A DNA stretch of 64,000 nucleotides from Protula sp. h YS-2021 (GCA_949752745.1 OX457027.1:78981214-79045213); one strand, 5' to 3'; positions 25,357 through 38,129 are shown, counted from the stretch's first letter. Translations and numbers: made by a program. The notes: generated from the sequence alone by a model not told the origin.

Positions 25357-28300
25357 TTATATGGTGGCCATGTTACCAAACATCCCCATAAAGCCTTGCA
25401 GTTGCGTCAAATCGACCGCCGCTGCCTGTTGGGAGTTCTGACTTAGCGGCACAGGAGCAACTTGAAAACTGTGCAGCTCACCACTTCCGTCCTGGCTATC
25501 GGCATTCACGACAAGCGACGGAGGCTGCTGTGACTGGTTTCCTATCATAGCCATATTCGGCGTCGTCTGCATCAGGCGTGGGTCCATGGTGAAGGCAGAC
25601 AAAGGGTTCGTGACTAGTAAATTCTGCCCGCTGTGGTCCAGTGTAATTGGGATGATGCTGCCACCACCGCCGCCGTCGCCACTCGCTTGTGTCACCGCCG
25701 TAGATATGGCGGACGATATCGCAGCCTGTACGATGATGTCCTGTGTTGATTGTGACGTCATGGGCTGTGACGTCAGCGCCGCTAAATCGCCAGGCGTTGA
25801 TTGTAAAATGGCGGCCTTCAGATGCGTCATATCCGGTTCCGACGTCGGTGACTCCTGTTTGGTACCCATGGGCGGGGGCGGACACACTGAAGAGAGTGCC
25901 ATTTCACGTTTAGCTTGTAACTTAGTGCCAAGTTGTTGTTTTGCATCTTGTTGTTGTTGGAAGGCCTTCTCCATCTTTTCATTAAATTCGAATTCGTTGT
26001 GAGGATTCTGGTTGTACACTGTGAAAAAAAACACCAATTCTCAGAATGAAGGACTATATTGAAATTGGCTTTATACAAAACAGTTAATTAAATTAACGAT
26101 TACTGCAGATCATCTCAAGGATATTTTCTGTACTATACAAGGGTGCGTACCACTCGTACATTGTGTAACATATAAAATAAACTTCTCTCAGGGGGGATTC
26201 ATGAAAACGCACAGACACAAGAACGATAAATAACTAAACAAGCTATCCCAGATTAAGCTACATACCAGACAATGTTAAGGCGCGTCGCAGCAAACATTAT
26301 ACATATTACCGGAAAAGGTCCCTCCCTCCCTCCCTCCCTCCCTCCCTCGCTCCCTCCCTCCCTCCCTCCCTCCAATACGACGTCGAATACTTAATGCCCT
26401 TCCCACACACTACATTCTGGTTCTTTAGGGACTGACTGGAGATATTTCCAGACAGACCGGTAATACCCACCAAATAGATGAGCATCGTTTTGATTGGGCC
26501 TCCTTGACTTGCGGGGTTTGTATGCTGATTTACACTTTGAGCCTTCCCCATGATATTTTTCTACATGTTCTTTTAATTTGTCACGCCTGAAAAAAAATAG
26601 AAAAATCAGTGTTTTCATAGAGTTAGGTAGATTGTTTCACATAAAATAGTACAGATTGATATCAATCTTACGAGGATTCACAGTCACAGAAATGATCAAA
26701 ACATCCGCGCTGACCCCGAAAACAACACGAAATTCGCACATGCACTGTGCTGCCAAGGAACACGTGAAATCCGTATACTACACTCATTGTGTGCTTCAGG
26801 TAACCTGATCTTACAATTGCCATGCTATGCTTATATTAATAATGCCGCGCACGCTGAAACAGCAACAGCCTAAAACCTGCCCTAACGCGGAAACAATCAC
26901 CCATCCTTTTCTCATCCCGTTAAGCTTTCAAAATGTCCCTCCTGTACCCTGTACAAACAAAAAATAAACAGTTGACTTGCAACAGAAATCAAAAATGAAA
27001 ACAAACAACTCCTGAACAAAAACAAACCCCAATATCCAAAGACCAATCCATTCAAGTCATAGACGATTCAGTGATCGACTTGCCTTGTGCTTCCGTAATC
27101 GCACGAGGTGCACTTGAAGGGCTTGTCGTCGAGGTGAATGCGCTCATGCCTCACCAGGTGGCTCTTCTCCACGAAGGCGCGGTTACACCGTGAGCAGATG
27201 TGCTGCCGTATGCTCATGTGTGAGCGCATGTGACACGCCAGCTGGCTCCGCTTCGGCGTCGAGTATTTGCATCCGGGGAACTGGCACTTGAACACGTCCC
27301 CTATGACGATCAACAATCTACATGTTTCCTACACTCCAAGCATCAGCAGGAAATAAGTGATTTCATTCCTTGAATTAATTCACATTTGAAACTTCTATTA
27401 AGACTTAATTTTGAATTCCGTGACAATCGCAGAGAAAATTAATCACCTGCTTACGACCCATAGCTGTATCCAAACTGGGGCTCTTAGGAATAATAGACCA
27501 ACAATCTAACCAACTTAGCTAACCCGTCACCCCTTGCTCATATTTAAACTTAGTTTATTAACACACATGCAGATTGCGTGTTGATTACATAATGGGATCC
27601 CCCCCCCCCTCGACTCTCCGTTTATTTCGACAACCTGTGGGATATATTCACTCCTCTGTACAACTCAGTCTTAGATCTAACTGTTTAAAAATTTAGAAAA
27701 CAGTAACTTCTCCTGTATACTATATCCAAAATGCGTTATATAACCGCATGCAACCACCTGCCCCTGCTAATTGCGCCTATTAAAGGACTTTAAACATCAT
27801 TTTTCTAGTTTTGCCTGATTTTTTTTTTTGTTTGTTTGTTTGTTTGTTTTTTGGTGCTGTTTTGGGTACTTCTGAAATACCATACAGAGTACCTGTGTGA
27901 ATACGTTTGTGGGCGATGAGGTGGGACTGGTACTTGGTACTGAAGCCACAAGTATCGCACAAGTACGGGCGAATTTCGCTGTGCGTCACCGAGTGCTGCT
28001 CAAGCGTGCCCTTGGTGGCAAAGCTACGATTGCACACGTCACACCTCCACGGCTTCTCCCCTGCATGCATACAAACACTGTCTATTTTGTATTCTCCTGA
28101 GTGCAGGAGATGTAGCATTAAAAATAATGTGGCATTAAATTCCATCGCAGACTTGCAGTAAGATTGCGGCAACATATGATATCTCTGAAGCGTATATATG
28201 GCAAGTTAAACTGAATCTCCCCTCCGTGCCAAATTCTGCACTTACCCGTGTGACACCTCATGTGAGTCTGGAGGTTATTTTTAGTCCTGAACTTGAAGTC

Positions 28301-31300
28301 ACACAGAGTACAGGCGTACGGCCGCTCGTCCGTGTGTCGCATGCGGTGGTACAGCAGCGCCTGTATGCGCTCGTTCGTCTGGTCGCACCCCTCAAAGTCA
28401 CACCTACGCGCAGATAAAAAAAACACAGGGACTTGGCCTCACTTATGCGTCTTTAAGATATGACAACACTTAGTACAAAAGCAACGGCCTAAAATCCGAC
28501 TTGTACTGTTTATTTTGTCTCCATGAATTTAGTTGTGCTTCTTAAGATCTCTATCTTGAAGAAACGACTAATTTTAAATTTCACTATGTTTTTGGTGGAC
28601 AGGAATGTTTTTGTTTTCTTATATCTACACGAAAATTAATTTGTATTTTGCACGCGTTTGTGTTTCTCACTTTTTTCAATTCTCATCTCCATTGCACTCA
28701 CTTGAAAGGCGGACCCTCAAAGTGTGTTTTCATATGCTTGAGGTAGAGCTTATTCCAGGCCGTCGTATAGCTGCACAGATTGCACGTGTGCGTCACGTGA
28801 TTAGCTTGCTCGCACGTGTCCATGTGCAGCAGCATCGCTGACTCATCCTCGGCCAAGAAGCTGCAGTGTTCACACCGCTCTTCTTTGTCCTTCACCTTTC
28901 GCGGCGATTTCGTTTCGCGTGCCGATTTTGATTGGCTTGGGGATTCCAGTTCTTGCGGAAGCTTCACTTCATGTGTTGCTGTCGGTTCCTGTGGTGTTTT
29001 CAGTTCCCTCGGGGATTTCAGTTCGCGCGGCGACTTTAACTTACGCGGCGACTTCGACACACGAAGGGGTTTTACTTCCTGCGCCTCTCGCACTTTCTTT
29101 CTCCCTTTGATAGGTTTCGGTTTCTTCGGTTTTATCTGGAAAAGTAGTGTCACATTTTTGCGCAATTTGTAAAGCCACAACATTCATCACGTATCTTCAT
29201 TCGTCTTTTTCTTTTTCGCGGTTTTTACGACGCCGCTTTTATATTAAATGCATGTCTAACGACGAGCGAAATAATCTTACAACAAAACCTTTTGTTTTGA
29301 GCTGACAGGATAAAACTATGAAGCTGTTATTAATTCGGCACAGAAACATTTCACAGCTGAATAACCAATACTGCCTAGATTTTACAATTTTTTATCTAGA
29401 CGAACAGACAGTATCGAATTTTAACTAACCCCCACCCGGTTCAAGAGGCAGCGGGAACGAACTAACATTTCTTAAATAGAAACGGTCAAAGCGAACACCA
29501 GGCAGAAACGTTGCTGTTCAAAAGCAAACCTCTACGGCGGTTCGGTCTGATGTGTATAATGCTGGGGATTCCGCGAAAATAGACTTCCTAAAAGAGAGGG
29601 ACTACTTTTTAAAATATCCATCCGCTCTGTGTTTATACATAACAGATAGCTCTCATCACAGGCAGCACTAATATTCCTTGTATTATTAAGGCATGATAAT
29701 TTTAAAAACCAACATAGCTCACCACAGCAGCTGATTTCTCAGGCGGCGCAGGTTTTACATTATCGCCCAAGTATGGTGGTGTCCCGTTCTCACCCACTGC
29801 GGCCTTGTGGTCATGTTTCCACTTCTCTTCCAGTATACTCATTATGTTCATTGCTTCCATTTCCATCTCCGACTGATCGCGAGGCGGCAGTTTCATTATC
29901 TAGAAAATACACTTGCTGCTAATAACTAAATGAATCTAGATCAAATTTTCATCATCTTTATTTAAACAACTTAAAAGTGTAGAGAACATAAATGACTTCG
30001 CATCCTCGAAGGCGCTCTCTTAGTTACTTTATATTAAATTATACCAACGCCGGAACAAACTAACAACATACTGACAAACGTCACTTCAAATGTTGTAATG
30101 CGGAGAGTGATAGACAACTGACTCGTTGCCCCACCCTTCCATCCCCTACTCCCCCAAAGGCTTAAACAGATTTAAAACATAATACCTTTGCCTTAAGGGG
30201 GGTTAACTTGTTCGATTCGGGGTTGGAATTTTCATTTTTGTCGGCATTTTCCGCAGGCTTCCGGCCTCTCTTCGCGCCTTTACCCTCAAGCGGTGGCCGG
30301 CCCCGCCGCTTGGGGGCTTCCGTAGAGATGATTCTAGACTTTCTAATGCGTAATTTCACCGGCTGTCCCTTTCGCTTATGTTTTGACTCCTCCTTTGGCT
30401 TTACCACAAGTTTAGGTACGTCCGTCGATACATTGTCATCACCATGCGGACCGTTTACGAAGTTATACACGTCAGTCTCAGCGTCCCCGGACGTCGCGCT
30501 TACGTCGCTTTCTCTGATTGGTCCGTTCTCCTCCTCGTCCTCACTTGCTGCTTCCGGTTCTACTTTGACGTAGTCTTTCCCTTCTCCCCCATCGATATCA
30601 TTTAAAACTGCCATGTTATTTTCCGACGCCACATCGGCTGGCTTCCCGTTTTCTGACGTCACGACTGTCTCAGCCAATGGGGCGCCGTTCTCGCCGCTGT
30701 CGTCATCACATGCGTCGGCGTCGCCATCACTCATGCAGGCGCCGATGTTCATCAAATCGGGCAAGTCGCTTGGGATATCCTCTGATTTATCTTCTTCCTG
30801 ATTAATTTATTGCAAGTTATAAATGAATTATTTGTAAAAGATATTTTTTGTTCTTGGAAGAGCGTTAAGAATAAGATCTCACGCTAAAACAACTCTTAAA
30901 AATATACAGCTTTTCCATTCAAAAGTGAGAAGCTCTTCCCTTGAGTTCAATTACAATCACAAAATGTTACAGGACACTACATTTTAAACCATTAAAATCA
31001 GTCCTTTCCATATTGCACTCCCGTTTTAAGCTCTCTGTATCGAACTGAAACAGATTCTAAGTAACATACTTATACTTAAAATTAACCACTGTTTTCCTCT
31101 AAGAATAAGATTTATTAACAGTACAGTGAAATTCAAATCACACCACAAGGCCTAATGCATTTTCAAGGTCCCGAATAAGTAAATGCATGAAACTCAAGGT
31201 ATTGAGCTTTGGGTTAATGAATATGTATAGTTGTTTTCAGAATGCTACCTCTGCCTCTTGCAGCGTTTTCCGCGCTTCGCTTTCCGCTTTTGCATCCTCC

Positions 31301-32454
31301 TCCGCTCTCTCCGCTTCCTCTCTTTCCTTTTCTTTCGCCTTTTCCGCCTCCCTCCTCTCAAACGTCGCCTCGACGTGTTCGCCAGCAGCTATTTTATCGG
31401 CGAGGAATCGCAGGCTTTCTACATACACTTGTAAAAGCAAACCCCGCTCCTGTAGCATGCTGAGGATTCGAAACATACACCATTCACTCTCCGCAAAGAG
31501 CTTCTCCGACTGCACCATGTTGTACAGGGTTTGCACATTGAGGCGTGGCCACTGTAGATGCGCCATCAGTTTGTCAAAGAGCTTATAACGGCCCATGACG
31601 TCAGCAGTTATCCAGTTACATATGACGTGAAAGCGCAAATCCTCCGTCATCGGAAAGCTCTTATCACCCAGCAGATTATCCATTTTTGATTCGTCAAATT
31701 TCATGATTTCTTTCTGATCAACAACTTGACTAACATTGGCCAAGATAAACGCGTGAGCAGTTTTAGAAAGTATTGGTAAATCCCATTTATCTGCCGTTTC
31801 TTTCACGAAATAGCAGTTACCAGGGTGCAGATTGCGTTCCAAATACTCACTGCAATATGCCTTAAGTTTCTGTACGGCAAAATAATTTGCCATACGCAAA
31901 ATGTCACCCACAGTGTTTTCAGTGATAACGACCTTGCCCGTATACATGTAGTCAAGTACTATTTTGAAAATATCATGCTGGCTGCTGTTAATACTGATAT
32001 CTTCCATAGCCAAGGTTTTATCCTAAAACCAAACGCTATACATATTGAAACTAAACCTATTTTGATACAAAACAAATTTGCACCTATGTAAGATATTTTT
32101 TGCTATAAATCAACTTCAAAATTCCACTTTTAATTATTCAGTGCAATATTTATTCACACAAAGCACGGAACGCGTTTTTTTTTTTTTTTTTTTTTTGTGC
32201 TTACTTTAAATGCAATTATACCTTAACAAACAATTCTCTTCATATTTTTTAATCACCTTAAGCAGACTTTCAAAATAAGCACTGCAGCTGGCCAGCACAC
32301 AGCGATGGGCCAAATACGCCCGCTCCTTCACATGGATTGTGACGTCACAAAAGCGGCCACTCAATCTCTGATCGAGTAGGCGCGAGAGCAAAGTGTGGCC
32401 GTGCTGGTTCTCCGTGAAGCTCATCGCGCTGCTCGAGTGACTCGTCAAGTCCAT
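25357..32454 (-). CDS. BTB-BACK-AT-hook-C2H2 zinc-finger protein (ZBTB-like), 10 coding exons
   Basis: Exons on the minus strand: 32454-32257, 32022-31249, 30797-30186, 29899-29723, 29135-28702, 28403-28246, 28060-27893, 27300-27084, 26586-26471 and 26018-25357, 1171 codons plus TAA, all phases consistent. Residues 1-110 are a BTB/POZ dimerisation domain ([20 protein letters not shown]), followed by a BACK domain (to about 250) and a charged Glu/Ala/Arg coiled coil. Next is an acidic linker with two AT-hooks (RRGRPP, KRGRKP), a Lys/Pro/Ser region with SPRELK repeats, and nine C2H2 fingers, most split by introns. The C-terminus is Gln/Ser-rich and looks like an activation region. This is a nuclear sequence-specific regulator; I cannot name the vertebrate orthologue. 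The intron 26587-27083 uses a GC donor. The exon 9 donor (GTGGGT) is the least certain junction. Untranslated 5' exons probably lie right of 32454. Confidence 0.88.
26322..26372. repeat. (CCCT)n microsatellite in a zinc-finger gene intron
   Basis: About twelve CCCT units, interrupted once by CGCT. The transcribed minus-sense RNA is a GGGA repeat, able in principle to form a G-quadruplex within the last intron. Confidence 0.9.
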
Positions 32455-35400
32455 GCTGCTACACTGTCAACTGAACACTCCAGGCACGCGTCTATGACAT
32501 CTAATAAGGAAATAAATAAATGAAACCAAAGTTAATTTTTTTCTCATATTTTTTTTTAATGAATACATGTTAATTCAACTGACTTGCAGTCGAAACAAAT
32601 ATTTTTACGGTACTATTTTTCGGCTTGTTCTGAGCTAGTTCGCACCATCATGCCAGATTGTTCGACGTTTTCGGCTGACACTCGGCATTTTGAACCAGAG
32701 GCACCTCAGATATGAGGTACCAGAATTTCTTCCATTTCTATGCGCACCTGTTCGATACTGTGCGTTCACATAACTCAACATGAAAACAATAAGTGTTCCC
32801 TAACTTTCGAAAGCTTCAAACTTAGTCTGTTTTGCTGTTGGTGATACTGTAATAACTGTCTTGGAGCTTTCATTTTCTTGTGCAGCCGTTTAAATTCCAT
32901 ACAGAGGATAATACCTGCCAACAAAAAGGATTCAAGAGGCAAGTAACTTTCCTTAAGTGAGAGGGTCTAGCTTCAAGAAATTGTGCACAATTACGTAGCA
33001 TTAAACAACTTCAAAACGCCCTCAAAAGGGTAAGGCAATTAAAAACAACTGTTCTGTTACGCTTCCTGTTAAAGAAAAAGAATACTGATAACCACGAACT
33101 TCCCGCAACCACTGATAATTGGTAGTATGTGGCGAACATGCTGTATTGTATAGTCATGTGAAGATAAATTTACAACACAGGCAACTGAGATGCAATAATA
33201 AATATCATACCGAGAAAAAACGCAATAACATATAAATAACTGAAAGTATATTCTTTCACTGTGTGAAGTTGCAAACTCAATCGAAAAAAACTTAATGCAA
33301 AGAGATGCGGACAAAGTCCCCCACATCTGAATCACTACACAAGATTTTCACTTATTTTCAAAGTGCTGCCACTTCGATTTTTTCAGACGTAGAGGAGGAG
33401 CAAATGCAATGTATATTCTTTCGTTGTGTAAAGTTACAAAACTGTAGTACGAACACTTAATGGAAAGGAGGCGAGGACCAAGAAGGTTAGGTAATTGTAT
33501 TCGGACAGACATGGCGACAGCTAGTCATTTTTGGCTCAACAGATAGCGACATAACAAGACAGCTTTATTTAAATAAGCATAAAAATGGTGAAATATGTTA
33601 CAACTCAGAAAGGAACAGACATGCTGCTTTAATTAGGCACGCATCGGGCAGACATATGTAATTTTGGTCAGCTTGACCAATACAATTAAGAAGTGAAATT
33701 TTATAGGTAGGAAAACTGTCTCTAACTGGTTATTTTGATTTCAGCAAGCAATTTTGTGACGTTCAGTAAGAACAGCTTGTTTTCCTCTCTAAGCTCTATG
33801 ATTGTTTTGGATTTGCCCACAATATGACCCTGTGATTACTACAACAAAGGTTCGATTTTAAATGGGGGTGGGGTAGTCAAAGGGGATCGGGATGGCCTGC
33901 TATGGGTCATTCAGGACTGGGGGGGGGGCGACAAGCTGGCTCGAGGCTAGTCTCATATGACTCTTGAGATCTGTCCTAGGAACAGCGGGTCGACTGGGAC
34001 TAACCTGGAGCTCTAACCACTTAGCTCCAAGAAGCGGCGCGCTACAAGGTTTAAATCCTCGCAACGCTTCAGATCCACGCATCGCTTCAAATCCTTGTAA
34101 TACACCGACATACGAGTAAAATGCGCTCGCTTTGAGGCACCTCTGTGGCTACTTTGTGCGAGATTCAACGACCCACAAGTCTTTATTGACACTTTCTAAA
34201 GACCCTCAAAGTACAACAGTGAGGATATACAACTTCTGTGTTACGCAGAAAACAATTCGGAAATAACCACAAATCTCCCGCAGTAACTGACATTTGTTTG
34301 TATACAGGAAGCATAGTTTATTGAGTGAAAAAGTAACTAAAATTCAGCCCAGGTTTTCATAATTCCAAAATTTACATGCTTTAGTTAAGAAAAAAATAAT
34401 TATTGTAATCGACTCACTCGGTGGCCACCCTGAATAATTTTTGCTATTACCCATCAAAAAACTTTTGAATTGACACTTCAAAAGACTGGAAGGAATTAAA
34501 AGTTAAATACTGTGGGCAGACATGAGAACAGCCGGAGGCGAAAAAACGGAGATTTTTTTGAAGGACCGAAGGCATTGATCTCGGAGACCATAAATTTGAA
34601 GCCCAAAAAAAGCGGAAACAGCGGAGATTTCTCATGTCTGTGTTGATGATCAAAATAAATCTATACCTAACTCTGTATCTATCAACTATTTAGCATATAT
34701 TTTACAAATAGTCTATAGCCCCCTTACGTAAATTTTTGTCCCTTGACTTTGATCACATGAAATTTAAAGGCCGGAATGTGAACAAACATTTGACAGAATA
34801 GTGCGGAAGATAACCTTTCTACACTTTAATGGAGAAATACAAGATATACAGTCCATTAAAAATTGTTCCTGTTTTACAAAAAAGGGTGTGTTAGGCATGA
34901 ACTGTTTGTAAAGGTTTGCATAATTGGGCCTGGAATGCAGGATCCGTGCCTCACATCTGAAGCTGACCGGTATCAGCGGAACAATGTAAGGCTTCGTAGC
35001 TCTGAGAGAGAAATATACAAAAGTATTTAAGTCAGAGCTGACTCGGAGCTAGTAACGGCCCAAATGCTAGTATAGTATAGTTCTAATACTAGAACGAGCC
35101 ACTTGTAACTTGTGGTAATATACGAGTAAAATTTTATAATTATTTTTATGTAAAGTCGACTACCTATAATCCTAAACCGTTAGAAATGTCAGATAAATTT
35201 TAGGTTCTAACTTAGTAGAACTTTTGTTCACATGTGCTTTTGTTTATATTTTGATATAGGGGTCACGGCCATTTTCGTCGGGACTTTCGGACTGTGTTTT
35301 AAATGTGCTGTACTACCACAAATCAAAGTTTCGTCAGTTCAACAGATCATTCCCTAAATCGAGACAAGCCACGAGAAACTCCTGTTCACAATAACAACTT

Positions 35401-36214
35401 CACTCTCCATTGCAAATCTATATTTTTCTATTATAACCAAAATTTTGGAGATAGTCCCCAAAATGGATTCCATTTTGAAATTTGCATGTTCGTTCGGCTC
35501 TTGGGGAATCTAAGGTTTAACAGTTTATATGATTAAAAACATAACCTCTTTTCGCATGCACTAAAATCGAAAAGAATGGGAAGAAGAAGAAGAAAAATAA
35601 AAAACCAAGTAAAATCGACCGGCCGGCCGTTTCTATTAAATTTAAAGCTAAAACCGAGTTACCCGGAATGCAGACAAAATGTTGAGAATGGCGTTATGGT
35701 GGAGAAATTTTATCTAAACATTTGAGTGCGCACCTTCGTGCTCGGATTTCTATATATCGAAAACACTCCAAAGTAGCAAATTTATAGTATAAGTGCTACA
35801 TGCTATTCAAATGGATTTAAACCATTAAATATGTTCCGCAATAACTAAACAATGATGTTGGCCAACCCGAAGCTTCCAAAAATAATAACATTCGGTGCCA
35901 GTCGTGTCGAATTTTTGTGATAAAAAATAAAAACGAACGATGGCTCACTGGATCATTTTTTTAACTGGGATGAGATACAATACCATTTTTGTTCCAGGCC
36001 TCATAGGTGAATTTTCAGTTTAGATATCATTTTTAACAAACAGCGTTCAGAATCGAAGCGCAATAAAAGAAACCGAACCTGAAAAATTCTTGTGAATAAA
36101 TGACTCAAATGTAAAATTTTCTGGTTTACCACGTCCCGAGCGTCCAGTATACCCCGTATAAACAAACGATAAGTTAATGTTACATTCCCTTATCGCTCGC
36201 AGAACTTTGTTCAC
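32455..36214. other. Upstream/intergenic stretch without recognisable gene
   Basis: No coding exon is supported. The promoter and any 5' untranslated exon of the BTB zinc-finger gene should lie here but cannot be fixed from sequence alone. Two loosely similar segments containing AGTATATTCTTTC(A/G)(C/T)TGTGT near 33245 and 33410 are a weak local duplication. Confidence 0.45.
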
Positions 36215-36407
36215 CAGTGGCCGTATTCACGAAAATGTAAGTTTAAACTTAGAGGCAATCTAAGTGCAAAAATGTAAAAGTAAACTTAGATTTCCGTTGC
36301 TTAACCTTAGCGGTATTCACAAAATGTAAGTTTAAACTTACACTCAAGTATAAGTTCAAAATTCTAAGTTTACTTCCGACCACACTTAGATTTCTAAGTG
36401 TAATCCA

Positions 36408-36686
36408 ATGCTATATTTAAACAGCCGGAGTGCTTTGCTTACCTTGGCAACAATGATTTTATTGAGATTAATAGGAGAATATGAAAGGGTTTTTAGGAGA
36501 GAAAGAGTGTTTCGAGATAGGAGTAATCCGTTTGAGGTTTACAGTGACGATGAACTCTTAACTCGATATAGATTTTCCAGAGATAGTATACATTTTTTGG
36601 TGGAAAATCTCGAAAATTTGGAGTCGGACACAAGAAGAAGCTTTGCGGTCCCGAAACATCTAAAAGTTTTCAACGACCTCCGATAG
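36408..36686 (+). pseudogene. Harbinger transposase N-terminal fragment
   Basis: 92 codons including RRERVFRDRSNPFEVYSDDE and RRSFAVPKHLKV match the start of HARBI1-like DDE nucleases (typical RxRVFRDRxNPLD...ELxxRYRFxRxxI...). The catalytic DDE core is absent; the frame stops 15 bp before the Polinton insertion site. The truncation comes from internal deletion and not from the later insertion. Confidence 0.78.
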
Positions 36687-36695
36687 TTACAATGA

Positions 36696-36701
36696 CAACC
36701 C
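36696..36701 (+). repeat. Polinton target-site duplication, left (CAACCC)
   Basis: CAACCC immediately precedes the terminal AG of the element and is repeated exactly after the right terminus. Six base pairs is the hallmark length for Polinton integration. Confidence 0.95.
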
Positions 36702-37048
36702 AGTAGTATGATAATGGGGGTTCTGGGTCACTTGATGACGTCATACTGTCTGGAAGTGACGTCATCATGTCTGGACCGGAAGTGCTGTCTAGACCGGAAG
36801 TGCTGTCTGGACCGGAAGTGCTGTCTGGAGTGGAAGTGACGTCATCATGTCTGGACCGGAAGTGACGTCATGATGTCTGGACCGGAAGTGACGTCATCAT
36901 GTCTGGACCGGAAGTCATGATAAGCGTTAGGATAGGCGCGACCATGTGTGACGTCATCATGACGTCATACTGAGATGATGCTGTCTGGAGCGAAAGTGGT
37001 TTGGCCGAGTCAATCAACATGAAGCCAATGAACCCGACCTGTCAATCA
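36702..37048 (+). repeat. Polinton left terminal inverted repeat (347 bp)
   Basis: Reads as the exact complement of 54047-54393. It contains seven TGACGTCA octamers and six CCGGAAGT sites, twice fused as CCGGAAGTGACGTCA. The element-specific sequence ends at GACCTGTCAATCA, after which left and right sides differ. Confidence 0.95.
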
Positions 37049-37274
37049 ACATGAAGCCAATGAACCCGACCCCCCCCCCCTAGGACATACTATGTACCGA
37101 CCCCCCCCCCCCCCAGGACATACTATGTACCGACCCCCCCCCCCCCTAGGACATACTATGTACCGACCCCCCCCCCCCTAGGACATACTATGTACCGACC
37201 CCCCCCCCTAGGGCATACTATGTACCGACCCCCCCCCCCCTAGGACAGACTATGTACCGACCCCCCCCCCCCAG
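37049..37274 (+). repeat. Left subterminal C-run repeats
   Basis: A second copy of ATCAACATGAAGCCAATG is followed by about six units of ACATACTATGTACCGA plus 8-13 C residues and AGG. The G-rich strand could form quadruplexes. The same unit occurs inverted at the other end. Confidence 0.9.
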
Positions 37275-37289
37275 GAGAGCACCAAAAAT

Positions 37290-37363
37290 TTTTGTCGAAT
37301 CAGCATGATAAAATCCTATATAAGTGTGGTGTCTCAAGGCTTAGAGACATTGTCAGACACATC
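37290..37363 (+). promoter_or_regulatory. Left terminal promoter of the Polinton
   Basis: AATCAGCATGATAAAATC followed by TATATAAG (37317-37324) and GTGTCTCAAGGCTTAG. The same ordered blocks occur inverted at 53372-53475, driving the outermost gene of the other arm. Confidence 0.75.
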
Positions 37364-37639
37364 ATGGATAACACACCAGCTATCATCATTGATGACTTAA
37401 CAGCGTTTCAAGCGAATGAATCTGTTTGCATCTGGGTAAATATGCGTGATGAAGCTGAAGCAGCTGATATTACATATGCTTTGGAGGAGGTGCTACAATT
37501 TCCAACTCAGATCACTGCAGTGAAGCCTGACGTAGTAATTACATTTATGTGGAACAACCGCATAGTAACACTGACTCAACGATACTGCAAGTGTCAAGTG
37601 TGGTTGGAATATGAGGGACAACCCCATAACTGCTGCTGA
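37364..37639 (+). CDS. Polinton terminal small protein, unknown (91 aa)
   Basis: Start chosen at the first ATG, 47 nt after the first base of the TATA box. The upstream open sequence has no ATG and overlaps the TATA box. Acidic N-terminal half, hydrophobic VVITFMW, and a Cys-rich end (YCKCQVW, HNCC). I recognise no family. Its promoter is an inverted copy of that of the CARD-like gene at the other end, and the similarity runs to the start codon region (ACACACCAGCTATCA), so the two terminal genes share a regulatory origin. Confidence 0.6.
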   Translation: MDNTPAIIIDDLTAFQANESVCIWVNMRDEAEAADITYALEEVLQFPTQITAVKPDVVITFMWNNRIVTLTQRYCKCQVWLEYEGQPHNCC

Positions 37640-38062
37640 TATATACTAAAATATTTCGGGCCCTTTTAAGGGCCATCCTATATTATGAAATGAAGCAAAA
37701 CATGTTTGTGTGTGTGTGTGTGTGAGAATACATTTTATCACATTTCAGGTCTAGTTGGCGGATGAATACCATTTGGCGGATGAATACCATTTGACAGACC
37801 AATTAACTTCACCGTCAGTTAACTTCACCGCTAGATGTCTCTGCTGTGTAGCAGTGCAGCTGTACAACTTCACAACTGTAAGTAAGACATTCATATACAC
37901 AAGTAAAATTCTGCTGAGTCAGCAATTTTAACATTTTGGAACAAGTTTGAAAAGTTACACACCATATTTTGATTACATGGAAGTAGCATAAAAGCATGAG
38001 TGAAACATGTCAACTAGTCAACTAGTGATACATTCTGCTGAGTCAACACACCATTGAAGTGG

Positions 38063-38070
38063 TATAAAAG
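38063..38070 (+). promoter_or_regulatory. TATA box of the Polinton polymerase gene
   Basis: GGTATAAAAGGAAGAGTGAAACG lies 67 nt before the ATG. A similar segment, GCATAAAAGCATGAGTGAAAC, lies about 80 bp upstream with the same TTCTGCTGAGTCA lead-in, suggesting a tandem duplicated promoter. TATAAAAGG-AGTGAA also precedes the gene at 51678. Confidence 0.7.
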
Positions 38071-38129
38071 GAAGAGTGAAACGTATATTTTACTTCATTT
38101 CAGTTCCAGCAGTTGAAGAAGCAACAACG

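Noticed and set aside
27780..27892. Extension of zinc-finger exon 7 into the T-rich sequence
   Set aside because: A good donor (CACACAG/GTACTC) ends the exon and restores phase with the next finger.
36690..36720. Longer Polinton end including flanking CAACCC
   Set aside because: The same six bases follow the right end in direct orientation, so they are target duplication and not part of the inverted end.
38076..38129. Polymerase start at 38076
   Set aside because: That codon is GTG and lies next to the TATA box, so it would be upstream of the transcript start.
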